64,000 nucleotides of DNA from Rhizobium sp. BK316 (GCF_014193695.1 NZ_JACHZR010000008.1:124001-188000), one strand, 5' to 3'; shown: positions 15,805 to 23,965, counted from the stretch's first letter. Notes: a model not told the origin generated them from the letters alone. Numbers and translations are program-made.

Positions 15805-17369
15805 TAGGCAACCCCAGCAGAAACGGTGAAAAAGCGTCCAAGTTCGGCAAGCTTCTCGCGGTTGATCTTTGCGTGGTGCTCGAAGGCAGCGCTGGACTCG
15901 CCATCCGAACGCATAGTGTATCGTCGGGTGCTCAGAATTGATCGATGGTGCATGTCCTTTTGGATGTCCTGAGGCTTTATTCCGATCTCGTCGGACGTAA
16001 CGCCAAAGCGATGCCTCATGCCGTGACGGGTGGTCCCATATTCCTTGCCGTATTTAAGACCTGGGTTATGAACAGCAAGGCGTTCGATGCCTCGCATCCA
16101 GCTATACCTCGCTGGCGAAAGCGTGAGCGGATCGCCGATAAACTCTTTACGTTTCTCGCAGGTGCTAACGAGCAGAAATGGATGGTCTGGAAGGCCATGC
16201 CGTCGCCGCTTTTCCATGATTTCGGGTCTAACCGACCCAAGGTAGTCACTAACAAGATCGGTGAGATACTCCTGAAAGCCGTCGATGGGCATCCATCGTA
16301 TCGTTGCCCAGTGCTCGATGTTGAGACGCGGCTTCTTGAAACCAACCCTGAGGCGCTTGATTTCCCTAGTTCTGGGAGGGCGTTGATAGCGTTCCAGCAG
16401 AAGGCGTTCACGGCTCTTGCCGTCCTGGTCACGAAAGCTTTCGGGATGCCGAAGAAACGCAAGCGTGCGGCCGTTCACTACCTGAAGATCGTTGGTCCAC
16501 ATATGAAGGCTTTCGCTGCCTCGCCCGCCGCCGATAGATATCGCGGCGAAGAGGCGACCAGTCCAATCTGCCTGGTCGAGCAAACCGAAGGATTTCAGAT
16601 TTCTATCAAAGCCAGTCATAATAAATGGAGCTACAAGCTCCTTGGGAAACGCATAGAGTGGCTCTAATGGGACCGAATCGAGTTCATCAATCATAGAGGC
16701 TGAGTCAGATTGGCGACCTGAAACCGGCCTATCGAAAATCGCCGTTCCGAGTGGTTCACGCTGGACGCCACTTGATTCGTGTCGAGAAAGATGCGCCAAA
16801 AAGCTGTAGCGCCTTTTCCGACGGTGCTCCGCCGCGATACGCCAAACGTTGAGACTTGCCCCTTCGAAGAACGGAAGCGCTGCTGCTAGCTCATGAGTTC
16901 GATCAATCTCGGTGAAATGATCGAAGATTTTGTCGAGCCAGGTGCCCATTCCCTTCAAGACGTCGACGGAGCAAATTGGTGGCCACATCAGCCCTGTTGC
17001 GTCCGTCAAATTGGCGTTGAGGGTCCCGTAACGCAGCGCATTACAGAACTCATCGAGGATCACCCTTCTATTGGGGCTCACCTCGCCATCGAACCGCCGT
17101 CGATAATGATCTTCAGTCTGCAGGAAGTAGTCATAGAGCAAGCCCAGACCACGAACTGGCTTCCAATGTGTCGTAATCGAAAAACCTGAATGAGCGTGTA
17201 TGAAATCGACCAAGGGCTCGAAACGCCGCGTCTCACCATGACTGGCGGTCCTTTCACCTTTCTTGTAAAGGTATAGTACCGGAACATCTCCACCATAGTT
17301 CGGATGGTATTCAATCCGTGTAAAATGGTGCATCGGCATATGTTCTAGAGATTCTGGACCCGCCCTCAT
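15804..17369 (-). CDS. Tyrosine recombinase, first gene of the trio (TnpA/GmtY-like)
   Basis: A 521-residue site-specific recombinase with all catalytic residues: R283 (GGGRGSESLHMW), H449 and R452 (TRHGMRHRFG), H474/H475 (DMHHRSILS) and Y484 (TRRYT). I chose the ATG at 17369 (MRAGPESLEH) because GCGGAG lies about 8 bases upstream; the frame stays open to 17471. That ATG overlaps the stop of another open frame as ATGA, so there may be a fourth, upstream cistron. It heads the three-gene module and is presumed to carry out strand exchange of the element. Confidence 0.88.
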   Translation of the reverse strand: MRAGPESLEHMPMHHFTRIEYHPNYGGDVPVLYLYKKGERTASHGETRRFEPLVDFIHAHSGFSITTHWKPVRGLGLLYDYFLQTEDHYRRRFDGEVSPNRRVILDEFCNALRYGTLNANLTDATGLMWPPICSVDVLKGMGTWLDKIFDHFTEIDRTHELAAALPFFEGASLNVWRIAAEHRRKRRYSFLAHLSRHESSGVQREPLGTAIFDRPVSGRQSDSASMIDELDSVPLEPLYAFPKELVAPFIMTGFDRNLKSFGLLDQADWTGRLFAAISIGGGRGSESLHMWTNDLQVVNGRTLAFLRHPESFRDQDGKSRERLLLERYQRPPRTREIKRLRVGFKKPRLNIEHWATIRWMPIDGFQEYLTDLVSDYLGSVRPEIMEKRRRHGLPDHPFLLVSTCEKRKEFIGDPLTLSPARYSWMRGIERLAVHNPGLKYGKEYGTTRHGMRHRFGVTSDEIGIKPQDIQKDMHHRSILSTRRYTMRSDGESSAAFEHHAKINREKLAELGRFFTVSAGVA

Positions 17370-17902
17370 GATCGATCTCCGCATCGATGATCGGGTAAAC
17401 GGCAGGCATCGAAGATGCACCGAGTACAATAACCCGGACTCCCTGACGTCGCCGGTGGCCTTTTGCACCATCCAATGCCAATGGCGACTTCAGGCTTTTC
17501 ATTTATCCATCCAGCGAGTGCATTGATCACGCTATCGGCCACTTGATGGCGGACAAACCATTCCCGCCAGGAATCAAGGTGCAACTCCGAACTACCTGGT
17601 ATTTCACGCACCCTGTGCACTTCGGGCCAGCAGAGAAACTGCTTGAGCAGATTCGATTTTCGGTAGGATACGGAGAGATGTCTTGCGCGATCAGTGTCTC
17701 CTTTGAGCGACCACGCGCTGAGCATGGGCGGCACGCCCCGCTTCTTGGTATTCATGCTAACGACTCCAAAAATTGCGTACATTCCTCCGCCCGCCCCGGA
17801 TGAGATCATCAGGGTAACTGCTAGTCCGGAGGCCTGGACGCAAAAAATCAATCCCGCTTGGTCCACCATCGAGAGGACGATGACGAACCACGCTCGTTCC
17901 AC
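17366..17902 (-). CDS. Doubtful ORF upstream of the recombinase trio
   Basis: A 178-codon frame whose stop overlaps the first recombinase ATG (ATGA). A central stretch (SYRKSNLLKQFLCWPEVHRV ... DSVINALAGWINEKP) looks protein-like. The two ends do not: the N-terminus is a hydrophobic run and the C-terminus is rich in Cys, Arg and Pro. It could be a decayed gene, a leader cistron, or chance. A second short frame at 17311-17502 overlaps it. No family is recognised. Confidence 0.25.
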   Translation of the reverse strand: MERAWFVIVLSMVDQAGLIFCVQASGLAVTLMISSGAGGGMYAIFGVVSMNTKKRGVPPMLSAWSLKGDTDRARHLSVSYRKSNLLKQFLCWPEVHRVREIPGSSELHLDSWREWFVRHQVADSVINALAGWINEKPEVAIGIGWCKRPPATSGSPGYCTRCIFDACRLPDHRCGDRS

Positions 17903-17904
17903 AG

Positions 17905-18234
17905 TTGAGTGAATTTGGAGATTATGGTAGCTATGGAGGCATATCGGTTTTCCCCGAAGCAGTGGATGACGGATATCGGGCGGTTTGCGTTCCAGCGCAG
18001 CCGCCCAATTTTTTTGAACCAGCTTGGGTCATCCAAATCGATTCGACCCGAACGCTAGTACATCATTGCCCTAACGACAACCACCGAGTTCCTTTTCTTA
18101 CGGCGTCTGGGATGCTGGAAACGATTTCCCTTGGTAAAGAGAAATGTCAACATTTACCGGCATTTGGAGTTTTCGGGGATATTATTTTGGGATTTCCTTG
18201 CGAAACGCTTCCTAAGCTGATTGGCGTTTGCTAA
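17905..18234 (+). CDS. Hypothetical small protein, weak
   Basis: A 109-codon frame starting at TTG (MSEFGDYGSYGGISVFPEAV), with no clear ribosome-binding site. It includes plausible segments (DGYRAVCVPAQPPNFFEPAW, GVFGDIILGFP) but no recognised domain. It is divergent from the frame on the other strand starting at 17902, and the local DNA is AT-rich. It could be accessory cargo next to the recombinase module. Confidence 0.3.
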   Translation: MSEFGDYGSYGGISVFPEAVDDGYRAVCVPAQPPNFFEPAWVIQIDSTRTLVHHCPNDNHRVPFLTASGMLETISLGKEKCQHLPAFGVFGDIILGFPCETLPKLIGVC

Positions 18235-18428
18235 AACGCTGATCGAGGGGTTCGCCCTGACGTGAAAAATACAGAATTGAGAGGAAGTTACGAACCAGAG
18301 ATAGATTTTGTCACGGGACTATTTTGACACGGCTGATCGCGCTCAAGAACGCGAAAACTTCAGTCTGCGATATATTATTGCCGAAAATAGCGTTATAATC
18401 TCATTAAATGCCATGATTCGTGTGACGG

Positions 18429-18905
18429 ATGGAGCCTTTGGTAACTGAACCAGCGATTGACGAATCGGACAGTCGGGAGCTTGTATCGGCCGTCAAATCG
18501 ATTAGAGCCGACATCAAAAAAACTCGCATCGTCATCGCCCAGTTGACGGAAGAAGCTGCCCGGAAAGAGCAGATAGTTCGTTCCCTTGAAGAGATGATTC
18601 GCGGAAAAGGTGGCTCCCCAAGGACAATCAACCGTCGATCTCAGAAAAAGGAACCGGGCTATCGCAGGGTGGCTAGACTGGCTCGCGAGCAGATGATCAA
18701 GGAAGGTAGACCACTTGATCGCTATGAGGCCCTCTCGAAGATCACCGAAGCGGGTTTCGCGCCGGATGTCAGCAATCCGCTTCATTTTGTGGCCAAGACG
18801 CTCTGGGCGAGTGACGAGTTCATACCCACCAACAAGGGCTACTGGCCCAGCGATCTACCATTGCCTGAAGGTGTCATACCTTCTGACCGGCGGCGAGCCG
18901 ACTAA
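18429..18905 (+). CDS. Hypothetical protein with coiled coil and HARE-HTH-like C-terminus
   Basis: A 158-residue protein. Residues 15-60 form a likely coiled coil (LVSAVKSIRADIKKTRIVIA, TEEAARKEQIVRSLEEMI), followed by a basic linker. A C-terminal domain of about 70 residues (RRVARLAREQMIKEGRPLDR, then EALSKITEAGF, then LHFVAKTLWAS, ending GYWPSDLP) follows the helix-helix-wing pattern of HARE-HTH domains. Those winged helices occur in chromatin and restriction or DNA-modification proteins. It is the best supported gene between the recombinase trio and the tRNA fragment. The domain call is by pattern only. Confidence 0.6.
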   Translation: MEPLVTEPAIDESDSRELVSAVKSIRADIKKTRIVIAQLTEEAARKEQIVRSLEEMIRGKGGSPRTINRRSQKKEPGYRRVARLAREQMIKEGRPLDRYEALSKITEAGFAPDVSNPLHFVAKTLWASDEFIPTNKGYWPSDLPLPEGVIPSDRRRAD

Positions 18906-19164
18906 CCATTGCTCCTGCCCTGACTCGTTCCCCCGTGACCAAGATTTATACAAATACGGAATCCGCCTTTGGCGGATGCTTCGTTTGTCGGCCACTCCTG
19001 GCTGACCCCGTAAAGGCCCGCTCCTTCGTCGCTTAAAGCCTTGACTGGGCCATCCAGTCGTAGCGTTGGCTTGGGAACAGCAAGGCCAAGTATGGCCATG
19101 CTGTCCATTTGACGACTGGTGGAAGAACCGGTACGTTTTGGTACTATCTACTCTCCTTATAAAA
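18906..19164. other. Non-coding stretch before the tRNA fragment
   Basis: No convincing gene is seen from the stop at 18905 to the tRNA fragment. A perfect inverted repeat, ATCCGCC-TTT-GGCGGAT at 18961-18977, could terminate the gene before it, but there is no T-run after it. The rest may be the end of an integrated element. Confidence 0.4.
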
Positions 19165-19219
19165 GAGCATCAGATTCCTAATCTGAGGGTCACGCGTTCG
19201 AATCGCGTCGGGATCACCA
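19165..19219 (+). pseudogene. 3' fragment of a tRNA-Arg(CCU), likely island attachment scar
   Basis: About 55 nt match the 3' part of a tRNA: GAGC and A26 of the D arm side, anticodon arm TCAGA-TTCCTAA-TCTGA (anticodon CCU), variable loop GGGTC, T arm ACGCG-TTCGAAT-CGCGT, acceptor strand CGGGATC, then A and CCA. The required 5' acceptor strand GATCCCG is not found upstream, so it cannot make a tRNA. It differs from the intron-bearing tRNA-Arg(CCU) at 11715. Such fragments mark the distal end of islands integrated into a tRNA 3' end. Here it sits exactly between accessory genes (left) and core genes (right). Confidence 0.7.
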
Positions 19220-19334
19220 TTCTCTCACGGATATCTAGGTCGCCACCGCATGGCGCGTTTTGCGCCAACACCGAAAACACATGCGGAACTTCGGGATTCT
19301 CTCCGCGTTTAGCGACAAAACGGGAGTATCCGCC

Positions 19335-19496
19335 ATGCGTATTCGAATAATTCTGCTTGCGATCGGCTTCGTCGTCAGCGGCCTGCTGTTGGTAATCGCC
19401 CATCAACCGCAAGGCCCCGTTACCACACCGAAGACCGATCGGCTTGTCGGCGAGAAAGCCCCCGCCGGTTTTCTGCCGGAACGCTTTGCCGGCTGA
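19335..19496 (+). CDS. Possible small membrane or signal-peptide protein
   Basis: A 53-codon frame (MRIRIILLAIGFVVSGLLLV) with an N-terminal hydrophobic helix and a short polar tail. It may be a small membrane protein, or the start of a longer gene that has been broken near the island boundary. There is no recognised family. The opposite strand also has an open frame, so this is uncertain. Confidence 0.3.
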   Translation: MRIRIILLAIGFVVSGLLLVIAHQPQGPVTTPKTDRLVGEKAPAGFLPERFAG

Positions 19497-19567
19497 TCCG
19501 CTGAGCGACGGCTTGCGCGCCACGACGTTGAAATATTCTTCGTCTGCCGGCGTCTCGCCGCCGACCA

Positions 19568-19858
19568 TTAATGTCGAACGTCAACCATCGAGCCAGTGAG
19601 CAAAATACGGTTTCGCACTGTATGAACGCCTTCGACTGTTCTTGCGATGACTGTTGCCCGTTCGATTTCGTCGACCGTACCGACGCTGCCGCTCAGAACG
19701 ATCTCGTCGCCTTCGGCCGTCACCTCGACATCGGATGCGTCAATGCCGCCGGCAACCGCCAGCGCATTGGCGACCGCAGCTTCCAGTGTTGCGCGATTGG
19801 CATATTCAGCCTCCGCTTCGGGCTGATGGCCGTGAAATGTCGGTTCCTTGAAGACCAT
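19568..19858 (-). CDS. BON domain protein
   Basis: A 96-residue protein made essentially of one BON domain: EAAVANALAVAGGIDASDVE, then the conserved IVLSGSVGTVDEIERATVIA and GVHTVRNRI. BON domains bind membranes or other ligands and occur in OsmY-like stress proteins. No signal peptide is seen, so it is probably cytoplasmic. AAGGAGGA precedes the ATG. Confidence 0.8.
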   Translation of the reverse strand: MVFKEPTFHGHQPEAEAEYANRATLEAAVANALAVAGGIDASDVEVTAEGDEIVLSGSVGTVDEIERATVIARTVEGVHTVRNRILLTGSMVDVRH

Positions 19859-19918
19859 CGTTCTGTCCTCCTTGGTGGTGAAGAAGAAGAAACGCGGTCG
19901 ACAGGGCTTTGGTTTCGC

Positions 19919-20566
19919 CTACCAGCGAAGCTGATAGTTCAAATTGACATTTCCCGCCCGCCCCGTCGAAAGCGGATCGGACACAGACGCGCTCAATCCG
20001 AGGCTGGGCAAGATGTTCTGACTGACGGCGACGGTGCTGGAAAAGTCGCCGCTGACATCACTGATGCTGCTGCCGGCCGAAATCGATGTGCCAGTCCACG
20101 GATAGATCAGTTTGACCGCCTGCGAAGCCGACACCGTCGCTTGACGCGCATCGACAGCGTTGTAACCGAGGCTTACCGCACGGGTCGTCTGCATGTCGAG
20201 CGAATCCGAGAGTATCCAACTGCGCGAACGGCTGAGCATCAACGCGCCGCTGCCACGCAAAGTATCGACCTGCAACGTCACATCCTGTTGCGCACGGCTG
20301 GCCGGCGTAACACTCACCTTCTGCAGCTTGCCCCAAAGCATCGCCTGGCCGGAAGCCGGCAGCGGTGCCCCGCTCTTGTTGGAGGCAAGCGCGAAATCCG
20401 CACCGGCGCTCGTTTCCCATTCCATCGGCAAACGGAACCCGACCGTCGTCTTATAGGAACGGTTGGACACCTTCACCGGCGACCAGATCACCAGGTCATC
20501 CGCAAATACCGAATTGGCCAGCGGCAGAAGGGCAAAAACAAAGCATACAATCTTTATTTTCGTCAT
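19919..20566 (-). CDS. Secreted or outer-membrane beta-strand-rich protein
   Basis: A 215-residue protein starting MTKIKIVCFVFALLPLANSV with a Sec signal peptide cleaved after VFA. The mature part alternates polar and hydrophobic residues, as in beta strands (TTVGFRLPMEWET, VTLQVDTLRGSGALML, AVSLGYNAVDARQATVSASQ), and ends NLNYQLRW, an aromatic C-terminus typical of outer-membrane barrels. No named family is recognised. The frame is open far upstream, to 20791, but the signal peptide fixes the start at 20566. Confidence 0.7.
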   Translation of the reverse strand: MTKIKIVCFVFALLPLANSVFADDLVIWSPVKVSNRSYKTTVGFRLPMEWETSAGADFALASNKSGAPLPASGQAMLWGKLQKVSVTPASRAQQDVTLQVDTLRGSGALMLSRSRSWILSDSLDMQTTRAVSLGYNAVDARQATVSASQAVKLIYPWTGTSISAGSSISDVSGDFSSTVAVSQNILPSLGLSASVSDPLSTGRAGNVNLNYQLRW

Positions 20567-20921
20567 AGTATCGCATCGTTTTGAACTTGCACGCCGATCG
20601 CGCAACCATGGGCACAGAGCGGACGTGGAAGCGCTCGCGTCGAACGCAATGAAGGATGGCGCAAACACGCAATCCCGGTTCAGTCTTCGATTTTTGTTTG
20701 GCTGTCGGCCAGTGGCATAAATTTGCCGGTTGCTCGTCGGACGCATTGGCGCCCAGCGGATTTGCCTTTCGGCCGTAACCGACCGCAGCAAATGATCATC
20801 CTCGTGAGGACGGTTGTCAGCATCACATCATGGCGGAGTTAAGTAAACCCCTCTGGAGTTGAAATTTGCTGCACCGCACACTTGCTGCCTCCCACGATCC
20901 CCTGTAGAGCCGAGGGCAAAT
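20567..20921. other. Divergent intergenic region between the OM-like gene and dxr
   Basis: About 355 bases without a supported gene. It must hold the promoters for both flanking genes. I see no clear operator or repeat beyond a short CCTC-GT-GAGG hairpin near 20801-20813. Confidence 0.4.
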
Positions 20922-22118
20922 ATGCAATTTCTTGCGAAATCGACCATGACGGGCAAAATCGCGCCTCGGCGCCTCAGCATCTTCGGTTCGACAGGCTCGA
21001 TCGGCCAAAATACGCTTGATGTCATCGATCATCTGGGCGGCCGGGACAATTTCGAAATTTCCGTCCTGACCGGCAACGGCAATGTGGAATTGCTGGCGCA
21101 GCAAGCGAAATCGTCAGGTGCGCATCTGGCCGTCATTGCCAATGACCAGCATTACGAATCGCTGAAGAGCGAGCTTTCCGGCAGTGGCATCGCGGTCGCC
21201 GCCGGAAAGTCCGGGCTGATGGAGGCCGCAGACCGCGAGGCGGACTGGGTGATGGCAGCCATCGTCGGCACGGCCGGCCTTGCACCCACACTTGCAGCGG
21301 CACGCCGCGGCGCCGATATCGCACTTGCCAACAAGGAATGTCTGGTCGCGGCCGGCGATCTTTTCATCGAGTCGGTGAAAAACGGTGGCGGCAAGCTGTT
21401 GCCCGTCGACAGCGAACATAATGCGATCTTCCAGGTGCTGGAGGAAAACCAACGCCATGCCGTGGAGCGCATCATCCTGACGGCATCGGGCGGTCCCTTC
21501 CGTACATCCTCGCTGGAGCAGATGGCCAACGTCACGGTAGAGACCGCACGCGCCCATCCGAGATGGTCTATGGGTCTGAAGATCTCCATCGACAGTGCGT
21601 CGCTGTTCAACAAGGCACTGGAGATGATCGAGGCGAAGCACCTTTTCGGCCTGCGCCCCGACCAGGTGGAGGTGATCGTTCATCCGCAGTCGGTCATCCA
21701 TTCGATGGTCGGCTATACGGATGGCTCGGTGCTGGCACAGCTCGGCGCGCCGGATATGCGCACCGCAATCGGCTACGCCCTTTCCCATCCGCGCCGGGCG
21801 AACCTACCGATCGAGCGGCTGGATTTCGCCAAGCTCGCGCGGCTGGATTTCGAGGCTCCGGATGAAAAGCGTTTCCCTGCCCTGCGGCTTGCCCGACTGG
21901 CAATGACGCGCGGCGGCGTCCAGGGCGCGGTTCTGAACGGCGCCAAGGAAGTTGCACTCGAAGCCTTCATCGAGGGCCGCCTGCCCTTCCTCGCCATGGC
22001 CGAGATCACCGAAAAAGTCATGGACGATCTCATCGATCTGCCGGCAGCTGCGACGATGGACGATGTCTTCGCCGCAGACAAAGAAGCCCGGCAGCGGGCT
22101 GCCGGGCTCATCCGATAA
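20922..22118 (+). CDS. dxr: 1-deoxy-D-xylulose 5-phosphate reductoisomerase
   Basis: Converts DXP to 2-C-methyl-D-erythritol 4-phosphate with NADPH and a divalent metal, the second step of the MEP isoprenoid pathway. The N-terminal NADPH-binding motif is SIFGSTGSIGQNTLDVI. The metal/substrate site includes PVDSEHNAIFQ and ILTASGGPFR, and VHPQSVIHSMV, NGAKEVALEAF and FLAMAEI are further family motifs. The length is 398 residues. I chose the ATG at 20922 because GAGGG lies 8 bases upstream; ATG 20946 is in frame without one. It is not within the frr-uppS-cdsA-dxr cluster usual in proteobacteria, so it may be a relocated gene or a second copy. Confidence 0.95.
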   Translation: MQFLAKSTMTGKIAPRRLSIFGSTGSIGQNTLDVIDHLGGRDNFEISVLTGNGNVELLAQQAKSSGAHLAVIANDQHYESLKSELSGSGIAVAAGKSGLMEAADREADWVMAAIVGTAGLAPTLAAARRGADIALANKECLVAAGDLFIESVKNGGGKLLPVDSEHNAIFQVLEENQRHAVERIILTASGGPFRTSSLEQMANVTVETARAHPRWSMGLKISIDSASLFNKALEMIEAKHLFGLRPDQVEVIVHPQSVIHSMVGYTDGSVLAQLGAPDMRTAIGYALSHPRRANLPIERLDFAKLARLDFEAPDEKRFPALRLARLAMTRGGVQGAVLNGAKEVALEAFIEGRLPFLAMAEITEKVMDDLIDLPAAATMDDVFAADKEARQRAAGLIR

Positions 22119-22151
22119 AGAAATTTTCCTGAAAAATCAGGCGACGTGACA

Positions 22152-23366
22152 TCAAGCGACGTGACGGGCGAGCGCGCAACGCGACCAGAGCGAATGCAGC
22201 GCGCCGACGAGATGCTCGATATCGGCATCCGAATGCAGCGGCGTCGGCGTGATGCGCAGGCGCTCGGTCTTCTTCGGCACCGTCGGATAGTTGATCGGCT
22301 GCACATAGACGCCGAAATTGTCGAGCAGCAGATCCGAGATCCACTTGCACTTGGCGGCATCGCCAACCATGACCGGCACGATATGGCTCGGGTTCGGCAT
22401 GTGCGGAATGCCCTGCTGGTCAAGCAGCGTGCGCAGTTTTCTCACGCGATCCTGATGGCGAGCGCGCTCAAAGGGGCTTGCCTTGAGATGCCGTATCGAC
22501 GCGACCGAGCCGGCAGCAAGGGCCGGCGGCAGCGACGTCGTGAAGATGAAGCCCGACGCAAATGAGCGGATGAAATCGCAGAGCGCGGTGGAAGCCGCGA
22601 TATAACCGCCCATGACACCGAATGCCTTGGCAAGCGTGCCTTCGATAACGGTGATGCGGTCCATCAGGCCTTCGCGCTCGGCAATGCCGCCGCCGCGCGG
22701 ACCGTACATGCCGACGGCATGCACTTCATCGAGATAAGTCATCGCGCCATACTTGTCGGCGAGATCGCAGATTTCCTTGATCGGCGCGATATCGCCATCC
22801 ATCGAATAGACGGATTCGAAGGCGATGAGCTTCGGTGCCTTGGGATCGGCAGCAGCCAGCTTGGCTTCGAGGTCGGCGATGTCATTGTGCTTCCAGATGA
22901 CCTTCTCGCACTTGGCGTAGCGAATGCCCTCGATCATCGAGGCATGGTTGAAAGCATCGGAAAAAATGATGAGGCCGGGGATCCTGGCGCCGAGCGTGCC
23001 GAGCGCTGCCCAGTTGGAAACATAGCCGGATGTGAAGGTCAGCGCGGCTTCCTTGCCATGCAGATCGGCGAGTTCCTGCTCGAGCAGAACATGGTAATGG
23101 TTGGTGCCAGAGATATTCCGGGTGCCTCCCGCACCCGCGCCACAGTGATCGATGGCTTCCTTCATCGCCTCGATCACCTTGGGGTGCTGGCCCATGCCGA
23201 GATAGTCGTTGGAGCACCAGACGGTCACTTCCTGTTCGCCATCAGCCGTGTGGCGTGTCGCGCGCGGAAAGTTGCCGCGATGGCGTTCCAGATCGGCAAA
23301 AACGCGGTAACGGCCCTCAGAGTGAAGCCCGTCCAGCTCGCTTTTGAAAAACGCTTCGAAATCCAT
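22152..23366 (-). CDS. hemA: 5-aminolevulinate synthase
   Basis: PLP enzyme that condenses glycine with succinyl-CoA to give 5-aminolevulinate, the first step of haem synthesis in alphaproteobacteria; 404 residues. Family motifs include VWCSNDYLGMGQHP, GAGAGGTRNISGT (glycine loop), YLDEVHAVGMYGPRGGG and the PLP-lysine segment TLAKAFGVMGGYI. It ends convergent with dxr. GGAGC precedes tandem ATGs at 23369 and 23366; the second gives the usual MDFEAFF start. A candidate FixK/FNR box lies about 150 bases upstream. Confidence 0.96.
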   Translation of the reverse strand: MDFEAFFKSELDGLHSEGRYRVFADLERHRGNFPRATRHTADGEQEVTVWCSNDYLGMGQHPKVIEAMKEAIDHCGAGAGGTRNISGTNHYHVLLEQELADLHGKEAALTFTSGYVSNWAALGTLGARIPGLIIFSDAFNHASMIEGIRYAKCEKVIWKHNDIADLEAKLAAADPKAPKLIAFESVYSMDGDIAPIKEICDLADKYGAMTYLDEVHAVGMYGPRGGGIAEREGLMDRITVIEGTLAKAFGVMGGYIAASTALCDFIRSFASGFIFTTSLPPALAAGSVASIRHLKASPFERARHQDRVRKLRTLLDQQGIPHMPNPSHIVPVMVGDAAKCKWISDLLLDNFGVYVQPINYPTVPKKTERLRITPTPLHSDADIEHLVGALHSLWSRCALARHVA

Positions 23367-23512
23367 CATATGCTCCAGTTCGTACGGCTGTTTTCTTGCT
23401 GAGACGGCAACCGTACGTCAACCCTTGGTCCCTGCTTTACCATCAACTGCGGCAAAAGGCGCAGACTTTTGAATGATTCCAGATAAAAAATATGCGAGCC
23501 GCGGCCAGTGAA

Positions 23513-23526
23513 TTTGATCGGCGTCA
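23513..23526. promoter_or_regulatory. Candidate FixK/FNR anaerobox
   Basis: TTGATCGGCGTCAA fits the TTGA-N6-TCAA anaerobox consensus, with the extended half-sites TTGAT and GTCAA. It lies about 147 bases before hemA and about 185 bases before the lipoprotein gene on the other strand. Oxygen control of hemA by FixK/FnrN-type regulators is known in rhizobia. The 340-base region around it (23370-23710) has no other supported gene. It also has an inverted repeat, CGTACGG at 23381-23387 with CCGTACG at 23411-23417, in the hemA leader. Confidence 0.45.
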
Positions 23527-23710
23527 ATTCCGGGAAAAAATTCCCGAAACTCCTGCTTTTAATCGTGGAAAGAAACCCGCGCCTTACGAAAAAAGGTCCG
23601 GTGATGGTGGACAAGCCCTTCTTGCGACATAATTTCCGGGCTAGCCTGAGAAAAAACAGGTTAGGGACGACGTCCGCCCGCTGGGGCGCCAAAAACCTCG
23701 GAGAGAAGAG

Positions 23711-23965
23711 ATGAAAAGAGTCCTCGTATTCGCATTGATCGGCCTTTCGATCGCAAGCTGTACACCCACACAGCAAGGCGCCGGCATCGGCGCAGCGTCG
23801 GGTGCCGTTATCGGGGGCGTGGTCACCGGCGACGTGCGCGGCGCGGCAGTCGGCGCAGCGATCGGCGGCGTTTCGGGCGCGTTGATCGGCAGGGTCGCAG
23901 AGCAGCCTGGCCAATGCTATTATCGGGACCGGTATGGTCGCCGCTACATCGATGATTGCCGCTGA
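23711..23965 (+). CDS. Glycine-zipper lipoprotein
   Basis: An 84-residue small lipoprotein. The signal peptide ends in a lipobox, LSIAS-C17. The mature part is a glycine-zipper region (GAGIGAASGAVIGGVVTGDV, then GAAVGAAIGGVSGALIG) able to insert in the outer membrane, followed by a basic, tyrosine-rich tail (CYYRDRYGRRYIDDCR). Similar small envelope lipoproteins are common in Rhizobiales. GGAGAG precedes the ATG and a strong terminator follows, so it is monocistronic. Confidence 0.85.
   Translation: MKRVLVFALIGLSIASCTPTQQGAGIGAASGAVIGGVVTGDVRGAAVGAAIGGVSGALIGRVAEQPGQCYYRDRYGRRYIDDCR

Larger units (their letters stand above)
12074..17369 (-). mobile_element. Three-gene tyrosine-recombinase module (Tn554/GMT-like trio)
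   Basis: Three co-directional genes with overlapping stop/start codons encode a 521-residue tyrosine recombinase, a 1019-residue tyrosine recombinase and a 224-residue coiled-coil protein, in that order. This is the order and domain logic of Tn554 tnpA-tnpB-tnpC and of the gmtY-gmtZ-gmtX module of Gamma-Mobile-Trio islands. The proteins are larger than those of Tn554. The module ends 64 bases from the 3' end of tRNA-Arg(CCU). I could not define element ends or direct repeats, so the coordinates cover only the genes. Confidence 0.7.

Noticed and set aside
11715..19219. Pairing of the intron tRNA-Arg and the 19165 fragment as attL/attR of one island
   Set aside because: T-arm and acceptor sequences differ (CGTGGAC against CGGGATC), so they cannot be the two halves of one integration event.
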